Counted from the stretch's first letter, positions 1-10,780 are shown. The stretch is DNA of 64,000 nt from CAVQNQ01 sp963714205 (GCA_963714205.1 CAVQNQ010000002.1:1736001-1800000); one strand, 5' to 3'. The notes: a model not told the origin generated them from the letters alone. Numbers and translations are program-made.

Positions 1-776
1 GGCTTCCTTTGCGGCCGTTGCTGGTTACCTTTGACGACGCGTATGCATCTGTCCGCGAGGTGGCGGCGCCACTCTGCAAAGAGTACGATGTGCCTGCGGT
101 GTCCTTTGTCAATGCCACATATCTAGATAACCGGCGCCTAGCTCTCGACAATCTGGTATGCTATGTGACGAACGTGATCGGGCTGGGCGCAATCAATGCC
201 ATTGCGAGCAGGATTAGCACTCCGAAGCGCTTCGCATTGGGGTCAATGGCGGAGGTCTTCAGTCACTTCCTGCCTGCAATGTCACTGCCTGCGAGAGAAG
301 CGTTTCGTAAGGGCCTGATCGAACTGCTTGGGACAAGCGAGCCTGAGCTTAGCGCTCAAGCCCAGTTGTATCTAACCAGTTCGCAACTGCGAGAGCTGGT
401 AACGTTTGATTTCGAAATAGGCAGTCATACCTACACTCACGTCCACTGCCGAACCCTAGTGGGGCGGGAAGTAGGAAGAGAGATAGAGATGAACAAGGGG
501 GAGTTAGAGGCGCTCACAGGGCAGACTCTCCGGTCCTTCAGCGTGCCTTATGGAAGTGCAGAAGACTTGCGAGCCGATCTCGTGGCACACCTTCAGCAGA
601 CGGGACACGAAGCAGCCTTCCTCGTCGAAAGCCTTCCCAACCCCTCACGAGCCGATCGCTTTCGCCTGAAGCGGGTCAGTATCAAAGCCGAGGGAGACGC
701 TGGGTTATTCTCTGAAGTTGAGATCCTGCCTCGGTTCCGCGCGATTAGGAACCGGCTATCCCTCAACCGGTTTTGA
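1..776 (+). CDS. Polysaccharide deacetylase, 5'-truncated by window edge
   Basis: NodB-type carbohydrate esterase (CE4) that would remove acetyl groups from a polysaccharide in the envelope. The reading frame is open to the left edge, so the true start lies outside the window; the TTG at position 9 is only the first start-like codon. The catalytic signature LLVTFDDAY sits at the very start of the visible protein and the metal-binding motif GSHTYTHVH about 138 residues in. The gene is followed after 57 bases by a FemAB-like gene on the same strand and belongs to the left EPS block. Metal and catalytic residues look intact. PEP-CTERM/exosortase loci commonly carry such a deacetylase; that link is inference from context. 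Confidence 0.85.
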   Translation, partial: LPLRPLLVTFDDAYASVREVAAPLCKEYDVPAVSFVNATYLDNRRLALDNLVCYVTNVIGLGAINAIASRISTPKRFALGSMAEVFSHFLPAMSLPAREAFRKGLIELLGTSEPELSAQAQLYLTSSQLRELVTFDFEIGSHTYTHVHCRTLVGREVGREIEMNKGELEALTGQTLRSFSVPYGSAEDLRADLVAHLQQTGHEAAFLVESLPNPSRADRFRLKRVSIKAEGDAGLFSEVEILPRFRAIRNRLSLNRF

Positions 777-833
777 TGCTGCCACTCTGAATGGGTTTCG
801 AACTCCGGAAGACAATCACGCGGAAGGCGACTG

Positions 834-1974
834 ATGTTACCATCGGGATACACAGTTGATGTGGATCGGGTTACTGCTGCCGAATGGGCGGAAATGGTGG
901 ATTTATTTTTAGACGCTAACCTCTATCAAACGTGGTCGTATGGCTCAGTGCGTTGGGGGAGACAACATCTAAGCCACATAGTCGTGGGAAAGAACGGACA
1001 GGTGGAGGCCATAGCGCAACTGAGGATTGTTCAGCCTAAGAGGCTCAGGTTCGGTTTGGCCTATTTAAGGTGGGGCCTCGTGGGAGGGTCGCGGAAGTGA
1101 ATACAATCCAGAGCGTGCCACTCACGTGGCACGGGCTTTGGAAGAGGAGTATGTCAAAAGGAGAGGTCTCTTGCTGCGTGTCCAGCCTCATGTGTTTATA
1201 GGTTCCGAGTCTGAGGCACTGTGTCAGTCGGCTTTTGTTGGGTTCGAAGAGCGAACCTATCGCGAATGGGAACGCATATCGAACGTTGATCGTGGATGTG
1301 ACTCCGCCACTTGAAGAACTGCGTGGAAGACTAAGCAAGAAGTGGCGAAATGCGCTGAGCCGGGCTGAAAAGAACGGGCTTGAGATTGTAAGGGGGGACG
1401 GGATGGCAAGATTACAACCCTTGTTCTGCAAGATGTACCGGGAAATGTTGAGGCGTAAAGGCTTTGAAACCACGGTGAGCATCGAGGAGTTTGGACGGAT
1501 TCAGGCAGATCTACCAAAAAGCATCGCTGCATGCAAACGCTGATTTGCCAGCAGGCAGGGGTGCCAATAGCCGGAATTGTATGTTCTGCAATTGGAGAGT
1601 CCGCAATTTATCTGCTCGGAGCGACGAGCGACTCGGGGTTGAACGCAAAGGGCGCCTATCTGCTCCAGTGGACATGGATTCGGCGGCTCAGTGAAAGCGG
1701 CGTCAAGTGGTATGACCTTGGGGGGATTAGTCCTGAGGGGAACCCGGGGGTCTACCACTTCAAAAGTGGACTGTCGGGCGTTGACTCTACGCACATAAGG
1801 CCGTTGAGCGTTAGCAATGACAGGATGAAGTCCGCAATCATCAGGTCGAGTGAGACCGCCTACAGCACGCTACGCCGCTGCGCGCGGAAGTTGCGAGGTG
1901 TCGCTACTTTCCCTGAAAAGGTGTTGAGATCCGATTCGCTAGGTCGTCTATGGACATTTCGGTCATCATCGTAA
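834..1974 (+). pseudogene. FemAB-like / GNAT acyltransferase, frame broken
   Basis: The pieces at 834-1100, about 1126-1314, 1235-1543 and 1531-1974 lie in different frames but line up as one protein of the FemAB (peptidoglycan-bridge-like aminoacyl/acyl transferase) family. Visible landmarks are NLYQTWSYGSVRWG in the N-terminal part, LSKKWRNALSRAEKNGLEI in the middle, and KGAYLLQWTWIRRLSESG followed by WYDLGGISPEGNPGVYHFK near the end, the last being typical of the family's C-terminal acetyltransferase fold. At least three frame breaks separate them. FemAB relatives recur in PEP-CTERM/exosortase EPS loci, and a second one lies at 25390-26499. The 3' end overlaps the next gene's start by 25 bases. 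Decay and indel error cannot be told apart here. Confidence 0.75.
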
Positions 1975-2891
1975 ACTGGAACACCAAGGTTTTCCTCGGG
2001 CAATGCCTCAGGAGTCTAGTCGCCGTCGCCCTCTCGAAGTACTGAGACTATTGTCGTCGACAATGGCTCAAGCGATGGCTCTGCCGAGATGGTGGTGAGG
2101 AAGTTCCCTCAGGTTAAGTTGATTCGAAGTGCCGTAAACCTTGGATTTGCCAGGGCCAACAACCTCGGAATTCGGCAGAGTCTGGCCGTTACATCGGCCT
2201 GGTGAATTCCGATGTGATAGTTATGCCGGGCTGCCTGGATACGCTCGCGGAATACCTAGACCGGAATCCTGCGGTGGGGAATATTGGTCCGCGAGTCCTC
2301 AACCCTGACATGACGCTGCAAAGTTCATGCCGGAATTTTCCTACGCTGTGGAACAACTTCTGTTCTGCGACCGGGCTAGCGACAGCGTTCAAGAGATCTA
2401 GGTTCTTCGGGGCGAGCACATGTTGTTCTTTCCCCATGATCAGACGATCTCCGTCGATGTCTTCGTCGGCTGTCTGGATGTTGCGAAGAAATGCGATCAG
2501 GGACGTTGGCTTGCTAGATGAAGAGTTCTTCATGTACGGGGAGGACGTGGATTGGTGTCGGCGGTGTTGGAATGCAGGCTGGCGGATCGTTTTCCTTCCC
2601 ACCGCCGAAGCCATTCACTACCGAGGGGGAAGTTCCAAAACGCAGGCTGTGCGCCTCGCCGTCGCGCAGCAACGTTCAATTCTGTATTATTGGGCCAAAC
2701 ATCATTGCGTGTTTCGACTATGGGGTATCAAAAGCATCCTGCTCTTCAGTGATGCTCTTCGCTATATCCGTGCTAAACTGCCGTTTAACAATTCACAAGA
2801 CAGTGCACTCAGAGACACTAGTATCGCCTGTCTGCGGGCCCTCCTCTCGTGGGGCGAGCCGGGACCTAATGGCTCGTCGAATTCGGACTGA
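1950..2891 (+). pseudogene. Glycosyltransferase family 2, frame broken
   Basis: Rhamnosyltransferase-like GT-A enzyme that would add a sugar from a nucleotide-sugar donor to a lipid-linked EPS intermediate at the cytoplasmic face. The ATG at 1950 starts MDISVIIVNWNT, the usual GT2 N-terminus. The frame breaks near 2035, resumes as IVVDNGSSDGS, breaks near 2178, and resumes with the DXD-like NSDVIV. Between about 2412 and 2475 the expected residues are in yet another frame, returning before VGLLDEEFFMYGEDVDWCRR, which is strongly conserved in this family. A compensated double shift inside one gene suggests sequence error as much as decay. Overlap with the preceding gene suggests one transcript. 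Confidence 0.8.
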
Positions 2892-3036
2892 CGTCCACGC
2901 GCTACGGCCCGATCCACCTTCGGAGACTAGCCGGTATTGCGGAGACTCAGATGTGCCTGAGTGCAGGCGCTTGTGGTTTCAGGGACCCGCTGAGTAGAAG
3001 CGTGGTTTTCTTAGCCTCGATTTATCCAGGTTTAGT

Positions 3037-3809
3037 ATGTCCGACTTCCTTTCTCGTCTGGTTACCTATTGGACGCGCCATGGCCTATGGGCGACCCTAC
3101 GTCGCGTTTGGATCGACGTTCGGAGGACGTTTGTTCAGAATCGATTCGTTATCTTTTATTTTGATCTCCTAAAAACAAGACGATGCAGTGTTACGCAAGG
3201 CGCGCTTGAGTAACCTATCGGTCGAACGAAAGAGGTGTCTGGAGGAGATCGATCGGGAGGATTGGAAGCGTATCGTGGAGTTCTGGAATCCCAAGATCAC
3301 CGAGCGCCTTTTCAGTCAGCGGTTCAGTGCAGGATCATCGTTGTGGTTGCTCCGATTGGAGGGAGCATTGGCAGGCTACGGTTGGACTATGATTGGGCGC
3401 GCAATGGAGCGACTTTTTGCCGTTCGGGGACAATGATGTGTTCATGTACGATCACTTGGTTTTTCCCGAGTACCGCGGCCGCCGTCTGCTGAGTGCGTTG
3501 ATGACGTATGAGGTAATGCACATGGCCGCAGAGTCCAGAAGTCGTGCATACTTCCAGGTCGCCGAGTGGAACCAACCGTGTATATCAAATGTTACAAGAA
3601 CAGGGTTTCGCCCCATTGGTATCGCCCGAAAAAGGACAGTGTTTGGCCGGACCTTCATAGAGTGGGGCGCTGCTTCACGACTAACTGAATACAAGAGCGT
3701 CTTAACGGCAGCAAGTAACCCGGTAGATCCGGGAGGAACCTTTGCGTCTTTGGATAGCCGAATGCGGAAGCTCAACAAGGCTTTCTGTGGGTGTCGATTG
3801 CGTCTGTGA
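3037..3809 (+). pseudogene. GNAT-family N-acetyltransferase, frame broken
   Basis: Three frames give one acetyltransferase-like protein. The ATG at 3037 starts MSDFLSRLVTYWTRHGLW and runs to about 3190. The frame then continues as LSNLSVERKRCLEEIDRED to about 3400, and finally as MYDHLVFPEYRGRRLLSALM to the stop. The segment PEYRGRRLLSALM is the acetyl-CoA-binding loop (Q/RxxGxG/A-like) of GNAT enzymes. Such enzymes in EPS clusters may acetylate an amino sugar; the substrate is not deducible. It lies between two glycosyltransferases on the same strand. Two single-base-type breaks are needed to rebuild it. Confidence 0.65.
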
Positions 3810-3900
3810 GTAGACGAGTACCGAAGCGGCGGTAGCGCTGCTAGGGCGAGAGCCGCACGCGGTGATGGTGACTTCGGCAAGCAAGGAGAATCGCAAGCGC

Positions 3901-5094
3901 ATGAAGGTTTGTATGGTAGCTTACACCTTTTACGAGGCTGACAATCGCGTGCGACGTTATGCCGAGAGACTAGTTAGGCGCGGAGACGAGGTGGACGCGA
4001 TCGTCTTGCTTCGGGAAGGGCAAGCGTCATTTGAGGTCATCGCGGGTGTGCGCGTTCATCGCATTCAGAGGCGGGTGAGAGACGAAAAGAAGCCGTTCGA
4101 CTACCTGACAAAATTGCTTCTGTTCTTTGTGCGGTCGGCGTGGGTATTGACTGTGTGGCACCTGAAAGCGCGTTTCGACATCATTCACGTCCACTCGGTA
4201 CCTGACTTTGAAGTGTTCCACGATCATCCCACGGCTAATGGGTGCACGGGTGATTCTCGACATTCACGATATCGTCCCAGAATTTTATGCCAGCAAGTTT
4301 AAGGTAGAGGAGCGCTCAATCACGTTTCGGCTACTCCTGCTGATGGAGAGAGTGTCAATTGCCTATTCCAATCATGTCATCATTTCCAACCACCTCTGGT
4401 ATGGGAAGCTGACACAGCGGTCGGTCCTACCAGACAAGTGCACGACGATCATCAACTATCCCGACCCTTCGATGTTCCGTCGTCGTCCACAGAGGGTCGC
4501 GGCTAGCGGCGATTTCGTTATGTGCTACCCGGGGACGCTCAACTGGCACCAAGGCGTAGACTTGGCGATCAGCGCCTTGGCTCTGCTACGCGACAAAGCG
4601 CCTAATCTCAAGTTCCTGATCATCGGCGACGGCCCCGAGCGTGAGAGACTCAAGAGCATGATTAGGCGGCAAGACCTGGAGGGCCGCGTGGTCATGTCCG
4701 GAGTGATTCCGATCGAACAGGTGGCTGAAACGATGGCCACGATTGATCTGGGTGTTGTCCCTAAGCGCGGGGATTCGTTCGGCAACGAGGCATTCAGTAC
4801 CAAGATCCCGGAATTCATGGCGATGGGATCCCAGTGGTTGCTGCCAACACTCGGATCGACCGGTTCTATTTCAACGATGATATGGTCCAGTTTTTTGATT
4901 CCGAGAGCGTCGAGGACTTGGCGGCCAAGATCCTCGATCTCGTGCGCGAACCCGCAAAGTGCGATGCTTTGCGTGAGCGCGCGCGAGAGTTCGTCGAGCA
5001 GAACAACTGGGATGTGAAGAAGAGCGAGTACCTGGACTTGGTTGACCGGTTAGTGAAGCGGGCGGCAGGCGGGGATACCCCTGACGCGGATTAG
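3901..5094 (+). pseudogene. Glycosyltransferase family 4, frame broken twice
   Basis: GT-B fold glycosyltransferase. The ATG at 3901 gives MKVCMVAYTFYEADNRVRRYAERL, typical of GT4 N-termini with the glycine-poor acceptor-side loop. The frame switches near 4215 to MGARVILDIHDIVPEFY and near 4830 to VAANTRIDRFYFNDD. The donor-site region is present: PGTLNWHQGVDLAI, LKFLIIGDGPER, and the EX7E-like GNEAFSTKIPEFMAMG around 4785-4825. With the two shifts repaired the protein would be about 395 residues, normal for the family. It probably adds one EPS repeat-unit sugar; donor and acceptor cannot be named from sequence. Confidence 0.8.
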
Positions 5095-5149
5095 GTTTGT
5101 GCAGTGCTTAGTTACGGCTGCATGGCGGACGAACTCGGGAGTGGTGGTG

Positions 5150-5346
5150 CTGCCGCAGCAGCATTTCATACGTTGGTCTGGTTGGAGACCCTGCGGCGTA
5201 TGAAGTCAAGGAGCGTTCGCACATCAAGTATGTTTCGTGCTGACGTCCAGATCCGGCCCGATATGTGGTTGAGTGCGTTTGTTACAACTTTCGTAGGGAG
5301 CATCTCGGGTTTCATCCGCAGCTAACGTTCATCAGATCGAGTATGC
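5150..5346 (+). other. Unrecognised coding-like remnant
   Basis: Between the glycosyltransferase and the methyltransferase there is a stretch that reads as short coding-like pieces in two frames (one with GDPAAYEVKERSHIKYV, then after a break one with RYVVECVCYNFRREHLGFH). I do not recognise a family. It may be the remains of a small EPS gene, or noise. Confidence 0.2.
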
Positions 5347-5347
5347 A

Positions 5348-6507
5348 ATGTCGCAAAATGACACACAGAAGATAGCGAGCGGTGATCCCGAAGCCTTGCG
5401 AATTGGGAGATGCCCTTGCTGCGGCGGGGATCGCTCCACGCAATTGATGTCGGTTCCCGACAGATCTCAGCGTGGAGCTAGCAGTTATGCTCTGCTGCAG
5501 TGCCCCTCGTGCTTGCATATTTGGTTGGGCAATCGGCCGACACCGGAGGAAATGAGCCAGTATACGGGGCGACATACCACCGAGATATCGGTCACTCTGG
5601 AGAGACGTCGCCCAAGCGCTGGGCACAGCACGTGCAAGTTCTATCAAAGTACAAGATCGGTGGGAGCGTTCTCGACATCGGTTGTAGCTCCGGCGGGTTT
5701 CTGGGATACCTTAGGGGAGGTCCTTGGAAGCTCCATGGGATCGAAGCTAGCCAGCACGCGGCGGAAAGGGCTCGTGCCAGAACCGGGGCGGACGTTTTCG
5801 CGGGGGATGTGCTCAATGCGAAGTTCCCTCCCGATAGCTTCGACGTGATCACGTGTATGGACGTGTTGGAGCACGTTTACGAACCGCGTGAGGTGCTGCG
5901 AAACGTTTGCAATTGGCTGAAACCAGGTGGCATGTTCTACGTATTCGTGCCGAACATCATGTCTTGGGAGGCGCGGATCTTTCGATCGTATTGGTACGGA
6001 CTGGATTTGCCGCGACACGTTCACCATTTCACGGCACAATCCTTGGCGGAGTTGACCAGATCTGTTGGCCTCCGCCAAGTGAGCCTGGCCACGCCTGCTG
6101 GATGTTATCTGGAGGAGAGCACGTGGATTTTGTGCGATGACTTGGCTCGCAGAGCCGGGCTTTGGTGGCCATCTTGGGACTGGATCGCCAAGCCAGGTAT
6201 TGCCTGGAGGATCGTACGCAAGGGGCTGCGGCTCAGCGTGGAGGCGCTGTATAGCGTGGTCGCATCCAGGTTCGGAGCTGCGGCCAGCCTCCAGGCGGTG
6301 TTCGAAAAGGACGCTGGACCCGATTCGGCAGGGGATACGCTGGCTGGAGTTCAAAGTTCAGCCGAGTTGGCCGAGGGGCCATCTCTTCAGCTACACAACC
6401 TCCACTTGTGGGAATGGAAGCTCGGGGCACGGTCAAGAGTGGTCTCACCCAAGGCACGGCCCACCGGGGGCAGACCTTCACTCCCCATGTGGCACCCAAA
6501 CCAGTGA
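5348..6507 (+). pseudogene. SAM-dependent methyltransferase with N-terminal zinc ribbon, frame broken
   Basis: Class I methyltransferase. The N-terminal piece (from ATG 5348) carries a CPCCGG...CPSC zinc-ribbon pair, as in sugar C-methyltransferase-like proteins of EPS clusters. After a frame break near 5565 the Rossmann core follows: VLDIGCSSGGFLGYL (SAM-binding motif I), FDVITCMDVLEHVYEP (motif II region) and LKPGGMFYVFVPN (motif III). It then has the RHVHHFTAQSLAELTRSVG segment common in this subfamily. The last 60 or so residues (after about 6310) do not resemble the family and may reflect another shift. It probably methylates a sugar or lipid-linked intermediate of the EPS pathway. Confidence 0.78.
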
Positions 6508-6569
6508 CGGCCTTCGGAAAAGGAATTGAACGCATTGACGATATATCGCCAAGAGATTAGAGAATTCGG

Positions 6570-8027
6570 ATGGATTTTGTGAGAATGTCCGACCGCGTCA
6601 GGGTTGCGGTAGACCGTGTGCTGCTGGGTGAGGGTCTCAGGGCCAGGGCAACGCGCGGCGGGGCGTGGCTGGGAGGCGGAAGCGCTGCCGAACAGGTCAG
6701 TCGGTTTGCCCGGAACATGCTGCTGACACGGCTCTTGGCGCCAGGCGCCTTTGGCACCATGGCGATTGTCTTGTCCTCGTCATCAATCGTTGCGTCTTTT
6801 ACAGATGTCGGAGTAAAGTCGGGAGTGATTCGAAACCCGCGGGGAGGGCAGGACGCATACCTCAATGCCGGCTGGTGGTTGGGGATGGGGCGGGCGATCT
6901 GTATGTATGTCATTATCTTTGCAGCGGCCCTTGGATCTCCCGCTTCTACGGAAATGCTGAACTGTCCGCGTTGCTCCGAGTGGCTCTATTGAGCACTATA
7001 CTCGATGGCGCTTTGAGTCCTCGTTCTACTCTAGTGCAGAAAGAGATGAACCTCGGCCGGTGGTCAGCCATTACCAACGGGGGCGCAATCTGCGGGGTCA
7101 TCTCGACGGTGATTCTCAGTTTCATACTTCGCGATGTGTGGGCTCTGGCCATTGGATATTGTAGTGAGAACGCCTTCCGTTGCTTCTTGTCTTATATCCT
7201 GTGTCCGGGGTTGCCGTCACTCGGGTGGGACAGACAAGTTGTCCGAGAGCTCCTGAAGTTCTCAAAAGGAGTATTCGGTCTGTCATTTCTGAACCTAATA
7301 TTTGGGCGCGCAGACATCTTTGTATTGGCGAAGCTTAGCTCTCCCGCAGCGTTGGGGCTGTATACGATGGCGGTGTACCTGGTCCAGACTCCCTCGGTCT
7401 TCCTGATAAGCCTACTGGGCCAAACCCTTCTGCCCGTCTTTTCCAACGTTCAGGCGGATTCGGAGCGTCTGAACCGCATCCTTGCGGAGGTGACGTCCTG
7501 GATTATCCTGCTGGGACTGCCCGCCGTGGTGGTCATGGCCTTGTGCGGGCCAGCCGTTCTCACGATTGTGTACGGGGCGCGGTATGCCGCAGCCGCCGGA
7601 CCACTGGCCGTCGCAGCGGCGTGGTATTCCTGAATACGCTGAATTCCCTAATAACCAGCGTTTTTTACGCGGGCGGGCGTCCCGCACTGCATCGCCGCGC
7701 GGTGGCCGCTTCGCAGCCACCATGCTCATCGCGATCTATCCAGCCTGCAGGTATCTTGGGGTGCTGGGAGGTCAAGTCGCGGCACTCCTCGCGATTATAG
7801 TTAGCTATCTCCTCCAAGTTAGGCGCGTGCATGGACTCACGGGCTTAAACCTGCTTCGGTACGGAGAAGCATTTGTGCCCGCGGGCCTGGCATCCGCAGG
7901 AGTTCTTGGCGCCGGCCTTGCCGTGGGCTTTCTCGGACTGGCGACCAAGCCGGTAGCCCAAATAGCTCTGGGTGTCGCGGCCTGCGTAATTGCCTACGCC
8001 CTGTGTGTGCCGGCTTCCTTAAACATT
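6570..8027 (+). pseudogene. Wzx-type oligosaccharide flippase, frame broken and interrupted by ISL3 element
   Basis: Multi-spanning MOP-superfamily flippase that would move lipid-linked repeat units across the inner membrane. The ATG at 6570 leads to ARNMLLTRLLAPGAFGTMAIVL, the first helices typical of the family. The frame shifts near 6950, near 7630 and near 7720, but hydrophobic segments continue throughout (for example SWIILLGLPAVVVMALCG and LGAGLAVGFLGL). The ISL3 element enters at 8028. Joining base 8027 to base 9250 gives the short natural end LNIKEVP and a stop at 9262-9264, so only five sense codons lie beyond the insertion. This supports both the gene call and the element boundaries. 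Confidence 0.8.
8020..8027. repeat. Left copy of 8-bp target-site duplication
   Basis: TAAACATT immediately left of the ISL3 element; the identical octamer is at 9242-9249. Eight-base duplications are the rule for the ISL3 family. Confidence 0.85.
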
Positions 8028-9241
8028 GGGAATTCAGGCTTTGTAGTGGGCAGTCGGAGCTGCTGGGGGACGACGTGCGACAATTCCAAGGATGCAAGAT
8101 CGTGAACTCTATCGGCGTATTCTCGGAATCGAGGCCCCCTGGTACGTGGACTCGGTGGACCTAAAGTTGGAAGAGGGCGAGGTCCATGTTCGCCTGGCTC
8201 ACTACGACCTGATCGATTGGCCTTGTCCAGAATGCGGGGTTTCCTGCAAGCTCTACGACCATCAACCAGAGCGCCAGTGGCGGCATTTGGACACGTGCCA
8301 ATACCAGACGATCCTGCACGCCGAACCGCCGCGGAGCGAATGCAGCCAACATGGGGTTCGGGTGGTGAAGCTGCCATGGGCGGAGCCGTCGAGTCGGTTC
8401 ACGGCGTTGGAGCGCGCCGTTCAGCGCGGGTTGGAGCGGCGGAAAGCCGAAACAGTCGGCCAAATCGGGGTCGATGAGAAGGCGTTTCGGAAAGGGCACA
8501 GCTATCTGACTCTGGTGAACGATCTGGTGCGCGGCCGTGTGCTGTATGTGGCTGAGGAACGGCGGCAAAGCAGCCTGGATGGATTCTGGGAGACGCTGAA
8601 GGTGGAGCAAATTGCGGGCATTGAGGCCGTGGCGATGGATATGTGGGACCTCTACATCACCTCGGTTCGTGAGCACGTTCCGGGGGCCGACGGCAAAATC
8701 GTCTTCGACAAGTTTCACATTGCGCAGCATCTGGGTGAAGCAGTGGATCGGGTACGGCGGAAGGAAAACAAAACTCTGCGAGCCGCTGGAGATGACCGAC
8801 TGACGGGGACGCGCTACGACTGGCTGAGAAATCCGGCGGCCATGGAACCGAAGGACCGACGGGAGTTCGCCGAGCTGCGAACGAGCGGATTGAAGACCGC
8901 GCGCGCCTGGGCGCTGAAGGAGACGGCCATGGCGTTATACAGCTACATCTACGAGCGGCCGGCGAGGAAGCATTTCCGTTGGTGGCACAACTGGGCGGTG
9001 CGGAGCCGGCTACAACCCATGATCGAGGTGGCGCGGATGCTCAAGCGGCGGTTCGAGAACATCATCACCTACTTGCGGCACCGGATCACGAACGCGGCCA
9101 GCGAATCCATCAACGCCAAGATCCAATGGGTGAAGTACACGGCGCGGGGCTTTCGCAACCGGCAGAACTTCGTTCACGCCATCTACTTCCACTGCGGCGG
9201 CCTCGACCTGGCCCCGGAGCCACTAAATAGCCGGAAGCGCC
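8028..9241 (+). mobile_element. ISL3-family insertion sequence, complete
   Basis: A 1,214-bp element bounded by imperfect inverted repeats: the left end (8028-8049) matches the reverse complement of the right end (9220-9241) at 16 of 22 positions, both starting GG and sharing TAGTGG at the inner side. An 8-bp direct duplication, TAAACATT, flanks it. Removing the element and one duplication copy rejoins the flippase frame. The single transposase gene is intact, so the element could still be active. Confidence 0.85.
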
Positions 9242-9264
9242 TAAACATTAAGGAGGTCCCGTAA
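8092..9264 (+). CDS. ISL3-family transposase
   Basis: Intact 390-residue transposase. An N-terminal zinc-binding region (CPECGVSCKLYDHQPERQW, then the ECSQHGV block) precedes the DDE catalytic core. The likely acidic residues are in QIGVDEKAFRKGHSY (about residue 127), AVAMDMWDLY (about 183) and NAASESINAKIQ (about 338). The family-typical HAIYFHCGGLDL closes the protein. Oddly, no stop codon lies inside the element: the frame reads through the right inverted repeat and ends at 9262-9264 in host DNA, using the last five codons and stop of the flippase gene. The ATG at 8092 follows the left end by 64 bases. Confidence 0.93.
   Translation: MQDRELYRRILGIEAPWYVDSVDLKLEEGEVHVRLAHYDLIDWPCPECGVSCKLYDHQPERQWRHLDTCQYQTILHAEPPRSECSQHGVRVVKLPWAEPSSRFTALERAVQRGLERRKAETVGQIGVDEKAFRKGHSYLTLVNDLVRGRVLYVAEERRQSSLDGFWETLKVEQIAGIEAVAMDMWDLYITSVREHVPGADGKIVFDKFHIAQHLGEAVDRVRRKENKTLRAAGDDRLTGTRYDWLRNPAAMEPKDRREFAELRTSGLKTARAWALKETAMALYSYIYERPARKHFRWWHNWAVRSRLQPMIEVARMLKRRFENIITYLRHRITNAASESINAKIQWVKYTARGFRNRQNFVHAIYFHCGGLDLAPEPLNSRKRLNIKEVP
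9242..9249. repeat. Right copy of 8-bp target-site duplication
   Basis: TAAACATT immediately right of the ISL3 element, matching 8020-8027. Confidence 0.85.
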
Positions 9265-9580
9265 GTCGTGGCCAACCCGGACACCCAGATTCGACGCTGT
9301 TCCTTCCTGTGATGCTACCCTCCGAGGGCTCGAACCCGTTAGCTGTTTGTCTGCATAGCGTGAGGCTCGCGGGGTATCGCCCGCCGTGGCAGATGCCCTT
9401 TCTGACTCTCGCGTCACACGCGCTAAACGCTATAGTTTGTCATTGTATATACTCCTCGTGCTCTACTATGCGGGTGCAGCTTCATGGACTTCGGCCAAGT
9501 CGCTCACGGGTCGACTGCGCGAGATACTGATCGCGAAGAACTCTGCGACTTGACCGCGGGCAAGACCTAAGGAAACTGCG
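9265..9580. other. Stretch without recognisable gene
   Basis: About 316 bases between the ISL3 insertion and the acetyltransferase. Only short interrupted reading frames are present. In this position an EPS polymerase or ligase remnant might be expected, but I see no diagnostic motif. Confidence 0.4.
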
Positions 9581-10245
9581 ATGCCGTGCCATACCAACCA
9601 GCATCCCCCATTTGAAGACCCTTTCTGCGTTCTTCCCAGGGCCCTCACCAAACTGTATAGCATATGGGTGATGCTAACCTATCCGTTCGCTTCGAAAGGC
9701 GACGACTTATCGATCCATTACACTACTATTTTGAACAAATCGGCAGCGCACCGGATCAAGCTAGGTAGTTCGGTAATAATCGGGAAGGATGCATGGCTCA
9801 ATGTTCCCACTCCGCCAGAAGAAGCAGGTGAGCCTACTATCATTGTTGAAGACAACTGTCGCATCGGGCATAGGTGTCAACTATCGGGAAAGAACTGTAT
9901 TCACCTCGAACGTAATGTCATACTTTCCCCGTCGGTGCTCGTCATGGACCATAGCCACGCTTATGCCGACGTCACTGTACCGATTTGCGAACAGGGTGTC
10001 ACCGAAGGCGGCAGAGTTCGAATTGGCCAGGGTTCCTGGATCGGGTTTGGGACCGCCATCATCTGTTCAAAGGGAGAATTGACGCTGGGTCGCAATTGCG
10101 TTGTTGGGGCCAATTCGTAGTTACGCGTAGTTTCCCGCCTTACTGTGTCGTTATAGGCAACCCGGCCAGGATGGTGAAGCAGTTCGATCCAGTGCAGCAC
10201 GCCTGGGTAGCTGGGTATACTCGTCCTGAAGAGGCTAGGTTCTGA
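9581..10245 (+). pseudogene. Left-handed beta-helix acetyltransferase, copy 1, one frame break
   Basis: Hexapeptide-repeat (LbH) O-acetyltransferase of the WcaF/maltose-acetyltransferase type, which would acetylate EPS sugars with acetyl-CoA. The ATG at 9581 follows an AAGGA ribosome site. Hexapeptide turns run from IVEDNCRIGHRC through VRIGQGSWIGFGTAIIC to LTLGRNCVVGANS, with the active-site His in VMDHSHAYAD. The frame stops at 10118-10120, but one added base restores VVTRSFPPYCVVIGNPARMVKQFDP, the canonical C-terminus, up to the stop at 10243-10245. A clear paralogue is at 15231-15906. Confidence 0.82.
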
Positions 10246-10283
10246 GAGGAAAGCAACATGGCACCCGGTCCCTATCGTCTTAG

Positions 10284-10496
10284 AGTAGCGTACTGGTCAC
10301 TCTCCTAATTGCGAAAGCTCACGGGTTGAACGAGGAAAGGAGTTTTGAAGAATCGGCGGTGGATTGGGTAGCGTCCGATATTGCGTTGATCCCGGATGCG
10401 ATCATGTGCGGCATAGGTGAAATGGGCAAACTGTATGTTTCCGAGTTTGAAGAGGCAGCGCGAACTGTGCTGTTGGGCAGCTCGCTGGGAGCGTAA
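10284..10496 (+). other. Unrecognised coding-like fragment
   Basis: An open stretch of about 70 codons containing ESAVDWVASDIALIPDAI and GEMGKLYVSEFEEAARTV, ending at a TAA at 10494-10496. It has coding character but no start is convincing and I recognise no family. It may be the tail of an EPS gene lost when the mobile elements entered downstream. Confidence 0.25.
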
Positions 10497-10780
10497 TGTC
10501 GATCGCGGAGATGCAATGGCGGGAGTGTGGCTTAGTTTCGCCACGAGATCTTCCCGCTCTGCGGAACTGCCGTGGGCGCGGTTATGCGCACTCAACTTGT
10601 TGAGGTCTAGAAAGCGTGTTGAGCAGGCGGGAGCACGAACTCGACCTTAAACGCGGGACTCCGCCGCACATGCCAGACTATAGGGCGTCGTTGACACCGG
10701 AAGCGGAACTAGGTCTCTGACCGCCTTAAAAGATTCTTAAAAACAATTTCAATCGGAAATGTTTGGTGCATATTCGGTGT

